Shown here piece by piece: positions 1-7,176 of a stretch of 64,000 bases of DNA. A model generated the notes under the pieces. That model was not told the DNA's origin and did no database searches. It saw only the letters and a list, made by a program, of their open reading frames with translations. The translations under genes and the position numbers were made by a program. Positions within the stretch are counted from its first letter, which is position 1. Every line of letters starts with the position of its first letter. Origin of the DNA: Thermoanaerobaculia bacterium. Its GTDB lineage: Bacteria > Acidobacteriota > Thermoanaerobaculia > Multivoradales > Multivoraceae. The DNA lies in NCBI GenBank assembly GCA_022822365.1, contig JAJEBV010000027.1:62001-126000 (forward strand), in the 5' to 3' direction.

Positions 1-2
1 CG

Positions 3-920
3 GATCGGGACTTCCGGTTGATCGTCCGCCGCATCGGCGGCGTCGGCCTCGTGTCGATGGAGTTCATCTCCTCGCGGGCGATCGTCGACGGCAACCAGCA
101 CACGCGGGACCTCATGTACTTCGCCGAGGAAGAGCGGCCGCTGGCGATCCAGATCTACGGCTCGGACGTGGAGACGATGGCGGAGGCGGCCGAGGTCGTC
201 GAGGAGCTCGGGCCCGACATCTGCGACATCAACATGGGCTGTCCAGCCAACAAGGTGCTGAAGGGCTGCGCCGGCGCCGCCCTGATGGGCGACCTCGACC
301 TGGCCGGCCGCATCATCCGCGAGGTGCGGAGCCGGATCCGGATTCCGCTGACCGTCAAGTTCCGGCTCGGTCTCAACCACACCCGGACCAACTACCTCGA
401 CCTGGGGCGCCTGTGCGAAGACCTCGGCGTCGACGCGGTCACGATGCACGCGCGGACGGCGAAGCAGATGTTCCGGGGCGAGGCGGACTGGACCCACCTG
501 GCCCGGCTCAAGGAGGCTCTCTCCATCCCGGTGATCGGCAACGGCGACATCACTACCCCCGAGGACACCGAGCGACTGCTCCGGCAGACCGGCTGCGACG
601 GCGTCATGGTGGGCCGCGGAGCGACCCGCAACCCGTGGATCTTCCACCAGATCCGGAGTCATCTGCTCGGCACGGAAGCGCCGGAGCCCACCCTGATCGA
701 CCGTCGCGACCTGATCCTGGGCCACTTCCACATGGTGGCAGAACGGGAAGCCAACCGCTTCGCGCTGCACAAGCTGCGGAAGTTCACCGGCTGGTACACC
801 TACGGACTACCCAACGGCAAGCGTCTGCGCCAGCAGATCCAGCAACTCGACACGGTGGAGAAGTTCCTGGTCGCGGTCGAGGCCTTCTTCGACCAGCAGC
901 TCGACGACCTGGCCGCCTAG
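3..920 (+). CDS. dus: tRNA-dihydrouridine synthase (5' end cut by window)
   Basis: FMN-dependent enzyme that reduces uridine to dihydrouridine in the D-loop of tRNAs. The frame is open to the window edge and reads DRDFRLIVRRIGG, the family's TDxxFRxLxRxxG region, so the true start lies upstream and about 15-20 N-terminal residues are missing. Visible family marks are the NMGCPANKV motif with the catalytic Cys at nt 240-242, the MHARTAKQMFRGEADW segment, VIGNGDI and VGRGATRNPWIF of the TIM-barrel phosphate-binding end. The C-terminal helical domain is complete. Overall closest to the DusB-type branch, but I cannot separate DusA/B/C firmly. The next gene starts 20 bp downstream on the same strand, so they may be co-transcribed. 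Confidence 0.93.
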   Translation, partial: DRDFRLIVRRIGGVGLVSMEFISSRAIVDGNQHTRDLMYFAEEERPLAIQIYGSDVETMAEAAEVVEELGPDICDINMGCPANKVLKGCAGAALMGDLDLAGRIIREVRSRIRIPLTVKFRLGLNHTRTNYLDLGRLCEDLGVDAVTMHARTAKQMFRGEADWTHLARLKEALSIPVIGNGDITTPEDTERLLRQTGCDGVMVGRGATRNPWIFHQIRSHLLGTEAPEPTLIDRRDLILGHFHMVAEREANRFALHKLRKFTGWYTYGLPNGKRLRQQIQQLDTVEKFLVAVEAFFDQQLDDLAA

Positions 921-940
921 GGCGCCACGCAGGCCGCCCC

Positions 941-1417
941 GTGGACGCACCGTATGAGATCGAACTCGATCTGACGCCCGACGAAGCGCTCGAAGCGCTC
1001 TCCGACGGCGCCGATGCCTGGAACGGAACCTGGTATCGCCAGGGTACGGGCGGCCAGTTGACCCTGCCGGTGGCTGCCGGCGTCCGCTACGGCGTCCTCT
1101 ACGGCTCCGTCTCCGTCCAGCCGAGCGGCGAAGGAGTCCGCGTGACGTACCACGTCGACCGCTCGGAGTACGCCACGAACGCCGGCGCGGTCGGCATCCT
1201 GGCTCTGGGCACCCTGGGCGTTCTCGCCATGCTGGCCTGGCCCCTGCTGCCTGGAACCTCTCCGAACCTGGCCGGCAGCGGCTTCATCCTGATCCTGCTG
1301 GCGTGGCTCGTCGTCGGGCGCAAGCTGCGGCACCGCGGCGCCGCGGACTTCCTGGCCAGCCTCGGGCCCCGACCGGGCGAGACTCCGCGCGGGCCGTTCG
1401 CTCCACCGCCGTCGTGA
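941..1417 (+). CDS. Small membrane protein of unknown function
   Basis: A 158-residue protein starting at GTG 941, 20 bp after the dihydrouridine synthase stop. The first 75 or so residues are soluble with alternating hydrophobic residues (VRYGVLYGSVSVQPSGEGVRV looks like beta strands); two hydrophobic segments follow near residues 85-105 and 110-127, ending in a basic VVGRKLRHRG stretch and a proline-rich tail. This is a soluble domain followed by a two-helix membrane anchor. I do not recognise the family. No good Shine-Dalgarno sequence precedes the start, so the exact start is uncertain; codon use matches neighbours and the frame is open far upstream only as a shadow of the previous gene. 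Confidence 0.6.
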   Translation: MDAPYEIELDLTPDEALEALSDGADAWNGTWYRQGTGGQLTLPVAAGVRYGVLYGSVSVQPSGEGVRVTYHVDRSEYATNAGAVGILALGTLGVLAMLAWPLLPGTSPNLAGSGFILILLAWLVVGRKLRHRGAADFLASLGPRPGETPRGPFAPPPS

Positions 1418-1463
1418 CCAGGATCATGACCATTGACGTCTTCGCGATACCGTCGGCGGCGCC

Positions 1464-3683
1464 ATGAAACGATGGACGAGGAGAGTCGCCGCGGCGGCCG
1501 TCGCGCTCGCGGCTCTCGGCTGCGCGGCCAGTCCGGAAACCGGGCAACACCAACCAACGGTAGCGGCGACTGGCGACGCTCCCGGCCCATCGGACTGGGC
1601 CGCCGACGTCGTCATTCACCGCGACGACTGGGGCGTCCCGCACATCAAGGCGTCGACCGACGCCGCGGTCGCCTTCGGCTCCGCCTGGGCGCAGTGCGAG
1701 GACCACTTCTTCCAGCTCGAGGACACCTACATCAAGGCGCTCGGCCGTTACGCGGAGGTCGTCGGCGAGTCCGGCTTCCGCAGCGACCTCGAAGTCGCCC
1801 TGTTCGACCTGGTCGGAACCTCCCGCCGCGACTTCCCGAACCTGCCCGAGAACATCCGGCGCATCGCCGAGGGCTTCGCCGCCGGCTACAACTACTACCT
1901 GGAGAAGCACCCCGGGGAGGAGCCGCGCCTGCTGACGCGGATGGAGCCCTTCCACGTGCTGGCGTTCGAGCGCTACATGATCCTCGGCCGGCTGCTCGGC
2001 GCCGCCCACGCGCCGCGCGGCCGCCTCCCCCGGCTGGCGGAGGAACTGGCCGCGTCACTGGGTTCGAACCAGTGGGCCGTCTCCCCGTCGAAGACCCGCG
2101 ACGGCAACGCGATGCTCTTCATCAATCCTCACCAGCCCTGGTACGGCTCGGGCATGTTCACGGAGATGCACGTGGTGAGCGACGAGGGTCTCAACTTCTC
2201 GGGCGCCATGTACCCGGGCGGCCCGCTGCCGACCGCGGGCTTCAACGAGCGGCTCGGCTGGGCGTACACGGTCAACGCCGCCGACATCTCGGACACCTAC
2301 CGCCTGACCTTCGACCACCCGAGCGATCCGCTCAAGTACCGCTACGGCGACGGCTACCGCGATGCCGAGGAATGGCGCGCCACGATCCGCGTGCGCGGCG
2401 GCGACGGCGAACTCACACCCCGCGAAGTCGTCCTCCGGCGCTCGCACTACGGCCCGATCATCGCCAGGGAGGACGAGCACCACTACCTGGCCGTCCGCGT
2501 GCCGCGTCTCTACGAAGGCAGCCGCATGGTCCAGGCGCTGGCCCAGGCCAAGGCTCGCACCTTCGAGGAGTGGTACGCCGCCGTCTCGATGCAACTGCTG
2601 CAGACCTTCAACACGACCTACGCCGACGCCGACGGCAACATCTTCTATCTCTACAACGGCACGTTCGCCCGCCGCGACCCGTCTGTCGACTGGACCCGGC
2701 CCGTCGACGGCGCCGACCCGAACAACGAGTGGGGCCCGTTCCACCCGATCGAGGAGCTGCCGCAGGTCCTCAACCCGCCGTCCGGCTTCGTCCAGAACTG
2801 CAACTCGTCTCCGTTCACGACGACAGACGACGGCAATCCCTCGCTGCTCGACTTCCCGCCCTACATGGTCGAGGACAAGCACGACGACAAGCGCCGCGCC
2901 AAGATGGCCCGCTACCTGCTGCGGAAAGCGGAGGACATCACCTTCGAGGACTTCCAGGACCTGGCCTACGACACGACCCTCTACTGGCCGATGACCGAGC
3001 TGCCGGTCTACGCGCGTCGCCTGAAGACGCTCGAACGGACGGACCCGGAACTCGCGGCCAGGGTCCGCCCCTTCCTCGAGCACCTTCTCGACTGGGACTT
3101 CAAGGGTTCGCTGACCTCCACCCAGGCCACCCTGGCGGTCGGCTGGTACGAGGAGCTCTACGGCCGCGGCTACCCCGTCGAGACCCTGAAGCCCGAGTAC
3201 GTGAACGACATGCCGGCGCGATTCGTCGCCCTGGAGCGGGCCGCCTCGAAGCTCACCGAGCTCCATGGCGACTGGCGAGTGCCCTACGGCGACATCCACC
3301 GCATCCAGCGCCACGCCAACCAGCCCTCGGCCGGGGCCGTCCCCTTCTCGGACGACGAACCCAGCCTGCCGCTGGCCGGCGTCCGCGGCCCCCTCGGCGT
3401 CGCCTTCACGCTCTACCACTCGCCGCCCACGACCCTCGAGAACGGCGAAGTCCGCAAGCTCCGCTACGCCGCCACCGGCGCCTCCTACATGGCCGTCTAC
3501 GAGTTCGGAGAGAAGACCCGAGGAGCGAGCTACCTGCACTACGGCCAGAGCCACCGCCCCGAGTCGCCCCACTTCTTCGACCAGGCGAAGCTGCTTTCGG
3601 AACGGCGATTCAAGCCGGCCTGGCTCTACTGGGAGGACGTGGAGGCCCACACGGCGCGGGCCTACCGGCCGGCCGACTCTTGA
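1464..3683 (+). CDS. Penicillin acylase family protein (Ntn hydrolase lipoprotein)
   Basis: A 739-residue member of the penicillin/acyl-homoserine-lactone acylase family, which cleaves amide bonds of N-acyl compounds in the periplasm. A lipoprotein-type signal ends in LAALGC (Cys20). The precursor is normally cut autocatalytically before a Ser that becomes the N-terminal nucleophile; here that is GSNQWAV with Ser201 after Gly200, giving an alpha chain of about 180 and a beta chain of about 540 residues. HRDDWGVPHIKA (alpha chain), FINPHQPW and a YDTT-containing helix region are typical. TACCGT at 1448-1453, 10 nt before ATG, could be a -10 element. Substrate cannot be assigned: beta-lactam side chains, quorum-sensing lactones and N-acyl amino acids are all known in the family. 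Confidence 0.88.
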   Translation: MKRWTRRVAAAAVALAALGCAASPETGQHQPTVAATGDAPGPSDWAADVVIHRDDWGVPHIKASTDAAVAFGSAWAQCEDHFFQLEDTYIKALGRYAEVVGESGFRSDLEVALFDLVGTSRRDFPNLPENIRRIAEGFAAGYNYYLEKHPGEEPRLLTRMEPFHVLAFERYMILGRLLGAAHAPRGRLPRLAEELAASLGSNQWAVSPSKTRDGNAMLFINPHQPWYGSGMFTEMHVVSDEGLNFSGAMYPGGPLPTAGFNERLGWAYTVNAADISDTYRLTFDHPSDPLKYRYGDGYRDAEEWRATIRVRGGDGELTPREVVLRRSHYGPIIAREDEHHYLAVRVPRLYEGSRMVQALAQAKARTFEEWYAAVSMQLLQTFNTTYADADGNIFYLYNGTFARRDPSVDWTRPVDGADPNNEWGPFHPIEELPQVLNPPSGFVQNCNSSPFTTTDDGNPSLLDFPPYMVEDKHDDKRRAKMARYLLRKAEDITFEDFQDLAYDTTLYWPMTELPVYARRLKTLERTDPELAARVRPFLEHLLDWDFKGSLTSTQATLAVGWYEELYGRGYPVETLKPEYVNDMPARFVALERAASKLTELHGDWRVPYGDIHRIQRHANQPSAGAVPFSDDEPSLPLAGVRGPLGVAFTLYHSPPTTLENGEVRKLRYAATGASYMAVYEFGEKTRGASYLHYGQSHRPESPHFFDQAKLLSERRFKPAWLYWEDVEAHTARAYRPADS

Positions 3684-3807
3684 GCAGGCGGCCGCCGTAC
3701 GTGCGGCCCGCACCCGTTCCCGTGGACGGATAGCGGCGTCACCGCCGCAGCAGCGCACTCCAACTCGCCCGCAACCCGGCCCTTCGGGCGTCGTGCCGGC
3801 TTGCCGT

Positions 3808-3836
3808 TTGACAGGCTGGGTAGCTCAAACTACAGT
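3808..3836 (+). promoter_or_regulatory. Sigma70-like promoter for the first TonB-dependent receptor
   Basis: A perfect TTGACA (3808-3813) and TACAGT (3831-3836; 4/6 to TATAAT) are separated by exactly 17 bp. The predicted transcript start near 3843 would give a roughly 50-nt leader before the receptor ATG at 3896, with GGGAG about 8 nt upstream of it. It is the best -35/-10 pair I found in the window. Confidence 0.55.
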
Positions 3837-3895
3837 GGAATAACCATACGCTGTTCGGAACTGCGCGTGAGCCCAACGACCCGGGAGCCGTTCTC

Positions 3896-4957
3896 ATGAA
3901 AGCACTTCGCCGACCGCGCCTTCTTCTCGCCATCACCCTGGTTCTCTGCGCCCCTATCTCCCTGTGGGCCGACGGTCCGCAGACGGGGACGATCGAGGGC
4001 AGCGCTCTCGACGCCCAGGGCGGGGCCCTGCCCGGCGTCACGGTGACCCTGACCGGCCCCCAGGGAACCAAGACGGCAATCACCGATGCCGACGGGAACT
4101 ACCGCTTCGCCGTCCTGCCGCCGGGCGCCTACGAGGTCCACGGCGCGCTCGAGGGCCTGGGCGAGGCCACAGTGACGACGCAGTTGCAGGTCGGAGAGCG
4201 CCGCGACATCGACCTCGAGCTGCGCTCCGAGACGGCCGAGGCGATCACCGTGACCGCCGAGGCGCCCCTGATCAGCAAGTTCGTGACGACCTTGACGGCG
4301 ACGCTGAGCTCCGAGGTCACCGAGGAGGTGGCGTTCTCCAGCCGCTCGTACGGGTCGGCCGTGCATCAGCTTCCCGGGGTCACTTCGCTCAACACGGCCA
4401 ACGACAGCAGCTTCATGGCCACGCCGGGGGGCCTGACCTACGAGGTGGGCTCGTTCATCGAGGGCGTCGACATCAGCCAGACCCGGCGCGGCGGCGAGTT
4501 CCGCTTCAACCTGCCGACCACCTCCACCGCCGCGATCAGCGTGCAGGTCGCGGGAAACGGCGCCGAGTACGGCCGCTCCACCAGCGGGATCGTCAGCACC
4601 GTCATCAAGTCGGGCACGAACGACTTTCACGGCGACGCGCTCTACGTCGGCCAGAACCCCACCTGGCGCGCCGCCTCCGAGGTCGCTCCGGACCTCCCTC
4701 GCCCGGACGAGCAGCTGAACTCCTGGGAGGCCTCGCTCGGAGGCCCCATCTGGCGCGACCGGGCGTGGTTCTTCGTCTCCACCGGCGAGAGCTTCGACGG
4801 CTACTACAGCGTGACCAACACCGGTTTCGTCGTGGAGACTGCTTCGAGGCGAGCCGGTCGTCGGCAAGTTCAACGTTCAGGCCGGAGACCGGCATCACTT
4901 CTCGCTCACCGGCCTCACGGCACCGAGCGACTCCCAGGGCGCGGGAAACAGCGGTGA
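3896..4957 (+). CDS. TonB-dependent receptor, Oar type, N-terminal part (frameshifted)
   Basis: First part of an outer-membrane transporter split by a frameshift. It has a signal peptide (residues 1-25), a carboxypeptidase-regulatory-like beta-sandwich (about 30-105: GTIEGSALDAQGGALPGVTV...DADGNYRF), then a plug domain (EAPLIS..., VHQLPGV, STSGIVSTVIKSGTNDFHG). Homology is good to about nt 4838 (NTGFVVE); after that this frame gives an unrelated arginine-rich tail to the stop at 4957. The true continuation is in the frame starting at 4839 (LLRGEPVVGKFNVQAGDRHH), so one base is extra or two are missing near 4836-4842. I see no slippery heptamer, so sequencing error or a recent mutation is more likely than programmed shifting. 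Joined, the product is about 900 residues. Confidence 0.85.
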   Translation: MKALRRPRLLLAITLVLCAPISLWADGPQTGTIEGSALDAQGGALPGVTVTLTGPQGTKTAITDADGNYRFAVLPPGAYEVHGALEGLGEATVTTQLQVGERRDIDLELRSETAEAITVTAEAPLISKFVTTLTATLSSEVTEEVAFSSRSYGSAVHQLPGVTSLNTANDSSFMATPGGLTYEVGSFIEGVDISQTRRGGEFRFNLPTTSTAAISVQVAGNGAEYGRSTSGIVSTVIKSGTNDFHGDALYVGQNPTWRAASEVAPDLPRPDEQLNSWEASLGGPIWRDRAWFFVSTGESFDGYYSVTNTGFVVETASRRAGRRQVQRSGRRPASLLAHRPHGTERLPGRGKQR

Positions 4958-4973
4958 TATCTACTCCCTCTCG

Positions 4974-6596
4974 GTGACGGAGATCGACAGCAAGCTCGCC
5001 AGCGCCGCCTGGAACTTCAGCGCCACGCGGAGCCTCTTCCTCGAGGTCAAGATCGCGGACAGCACGGACAAGCTGACCCGCGGGGTGACGAATCGCCGGG
5101 AGATCGACCCCAACGCTCCGCCGGACAGCCCGCTCGCCACCAACTTCCGGTACCAGGACCTCAACGACAACCGTCGCTACAACGGGAACGCGGCGGCCAA
5201 CGGCGACGGCTTCAACGACTTTCCGCGCGAGCAGATCAACGTCGCGGCGTCCTACTTCAGGGGCGACCACGAGTGGCGCTTCGGGATCGATGAGCACACG
5301 ATGTTCTACAACGCGAAAGCCGACCTCGTCACCGACTACCGCGGACGCGGCTACGACGTGAATTCGCCGAGCGGCTTCGAGACACCCGTGAACAAGCGGG
5401 TCTACGTGTCGCCGGGGGGAGACGGCATTTCGAGGTACGAGAGCCCGATGCGCGCGGTCCACGTCCAGGACCGCATCAGCATCGGAGATCACTGGGTGGT
5501 GACTGCGGGGCTCCGCCTCGACGATCAGAAGGTGACCAACAACGTCGGCGAGCAGGTCAACGACTACCGGAAGGCCGCGCCGCGCTTCTCGGCGGTTTAC
5601 GACGTCAACGCCGACGGCAGGCTCCTCGTTCGGGGGACCGCTGGACGCGCCGTGCGGATCTTCCCGCTGGACCTTGCCTTCCGTCACTTCACCCGCGGCA
5701 CCAACGGCCTGAACACGTTCGACCAGTTCGGATGGAATCCCGCAACCCAGAGGTACGACATCTTCCAGCGGAGCTTCATCGCGGCCAACGACAACGAGAT
5801 CCAGGCCGTCGAGCCCTGGTTCAAGGACGAGGTCTCAATCGGTGTGGACTGGCAGTTCGCCCCCAACTGGGTGTTCACATCGCGGCTGATGTGGAACGAG
5901 GCCCATGACCTCTACCAGGCCAACGACCAGTACGACGCCGACGGCCGGATCTTCCGACAGATCGTCAACCGGCCCCAGTTGTTCCGCGACTACCAGGGGG
6001 TGATGCTGGCGGCCAACCGCTACTTCCGCGGGGGCTGGTCGCTGCGCACCGACCTGACGGTCGGCAAGCTCGAGGGCAACGAAGACGATCTCAACGCTCA
6101 GGGCAACGAGTTCGAGGGGCTCGGCGGAATCCAGCGCGGGACCGGCGTTCTCAACCCCACCTCGATGAATCTCGACGGCCGGCTGAACACCGATCGCGAG
6201 TACGTGGCCCACGTCATCGGGGTCAAGCGCTGGGACTTCGGCAACCAGAGCGTGGTCGCGAGCGCCATCGTCAACGCCCAGGCGGGCCGGCGCTGGGGGC
6301 TGCGGCCGAGCACGGCCGTGCTGCATCCCGTTTCCGGCGCCCGGATCAACACCTGGGCCTACGTCGAGCCCCGCGACGCGCAGGAGCTTCCCGACACGAT
6401 GACGCTGGGAGTCGCCGCCGCCTGGGACTTTCCGATTCGCGGCGGCTTCACGGGGAAACTCGGCTTCGAGGTGGCGAACGCGACCAACGAGCAGGACCAG
6501 GTGTCGGTGAATCTCGCCAACGGCAGGGCGAGCTCGAGTGCCGGCGGCTACCTCATTCCGCGTGAGTTCCGCCTGAAACTCGGGATCACGTTCTAG
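4974..6596 (+). CDS. TonB-dependent receptor, Oar type, beta-barrel part (frameshifted)
   Basis: C-terminal part of the same receptor. The open frame really begins at about nt 4839; the first usable start inside it is GTG 4974. It encodes the 22-stranded barrel region with alternating aromatic/polar strands (EWRFGIDEHTMFYNAK, WVVTAGLRLDDQKV) and ends in LGITF, a terminal phenylalanine as expected for BAM-dependent outer-membrane proteins. The barrel stays open and uninterrupted for about 540 residues, which argues the gene has not been decaying for long. Oar-type receptors are abundant in Acidobacteriota and Bacteroidota; the substrate (peptide, sugar or siderophore) cannot be read from sequence. 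Confidence 0.85.
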   Translation: MTEIDSKLASAAWNFSATRSLFLEVKIADSTDKLTRGVTNRREIDPNAPPDSPLATNFRYQDLNDNRRYNGNAAANGDGFNDFPREQINVAASYFRGDHEWRFGIDEHTMFYNAKADLVTDYRGRGYDVNSPSGFETPVNKRVYVSPGGDGISRYESPMRAVHVQDRISIGDHWVVTAGLRLDDQKVTNNVGEQVNDYRKAAPRFSAVYDVNADGRLLVRGTAGRAVRIFPLDLAFRHFTRGTNGLNTFDQFGWNPATQRYDIFQRSFIAANDNEIQAVEPWFKDEVSIGVDWQFAPNWVFTSRLMWNEAHDLYQANDQYDADGRIFRQIVNRPQLFRDYQGVMLAANRYFRGGWSLRTDLTVGKLEGNEDDLNAQGNEFEGLGGIQRGTGVLNPTSMNLDGRLNTDREYVAHVIGVKRWDFGNQSVVASAIVNAQAGRRWGLRPSTAVLHPVSGARINTWAYVEPRDAQELPDTMTLGVAAAWDFPIRGGFTGKLGFEVANATNEQDQVSVNLANGRASSSAGGYLIPREFRLKLGITF

Positions 6597-6655
6597 GGAC
6601 GCGGCCTCGCGCCAGGAGGGTGTCGCCGGCGCCTGGTGTAGAATCGCCGGTCCCT

Positions 6656-7002
6656 GGGGGCGCATGGCTTCGACGGGAGATCATGCGGTTCGGGGGTTGC
6701 GTGCCGAGTCCGTCTCGTAAACCGGACCTTTACACTCGCCAACGACGAATTGGCACTGGCGGCTTAGAAGCCGTCACGGTCCTGCCGGAGCCTTGATTCA
6801 CGGCGTCGTCAGGATTGACACTCAAAGTGGGTCGAACGCCTGAGCGAGGCTCTGAACTCAGGCCGGATCACTTCGGGGCTAGACCGTTGGCCGTGGTGGC
6901 CTTCTACCCAAGCCGGCGGCGACTGATCGAGTGAAGGCTACGCACGTAGATCCCTCGCGCCGAGTCTCGCGGACGTGGGTTCGATTCCCACCGCCTCCAC
7001 CA
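6656..7002 (+). ncRNA. ssrA: tmRNA
   Basis: Transfer-messenger RNA for rescue of stalled ribosomes. The 5' end GGGGGCG (6656-6662) pairs with CGCCTCC (6992-6998), followed by ACCA (6999-7002), so CCA is encoded. The tRNA-like part has GGTTCGATTCCC as T-arm. The tag frame starts at GCC 6738 and ends with TAG 6765-6767, giving the proteolysis tag ANDELALAA. Length 347 nt is normal for a one-piece tmRNA. A TAGAAT box at 6639-6644 may be the -10 element, putting the start about 5 nt before the mature 5' end. The gene lies between two TonB-dependent receptor genes on the same strand. Confidence 0.97.
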
Positions 7003-7027
7003 ACTTTCTCCTGGCTGCGGAGGAATC

Positions 7028-7097
7028 GTCGGCCTTCGGCCGGCGACTCGAAGCCGCCTGCGGCGGCAGCGGGTCAGAGGACCCGCGCACCCAGCGG
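7028..7097 (+). repeat. TH repeat copy A (triple hairpin)
   Basis: First of six copies of a roughly 70-bp repeat made of three consecutive hairpins: GGCC-TTC-GGCC, GCCGCC-TG-CGGCGGC and GCGGGTC-AGAG-GACCCGC, followed by the conserved tail GCACCCAGCGG. It begins 26 bp after the tmRNA 3' end and ends 80 bp before the next receptor gene. This copy has no LS partner downstream. Confidence 0.85.
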
Positions 7098-7132
7098 AAC
7101 CGGAACAAACGGCGACCCACTACGAGTCGGGC

Positions 7133-7138
7133 CATAAT
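7133..7138 (+). promoter_or_regulatory. Possible -10 box for the second receptor gene
   Basis: CATAAT matches TATAAT at 5 of 6 positions, 39 bp before the ATG at 7177. I see no convincing -35 at normal spacing, so this is tentative. The gene has a clear ribosome binding site, GGGAGGTG at 7161-7168. Confidence 0.3.
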
Positions 7139-7176
7139 CGCCGGAACGTACCTACCATTTGGGAGGTGTTGGACCG

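Noticed and set aside
3896..6596. Programmed ribosomal frameshift in the TonB receptor
   Set aside because: No slippery heptamer, nearby stop-codon-plus-structure arrangement or known precedent for this family; error or mutation is simpler.
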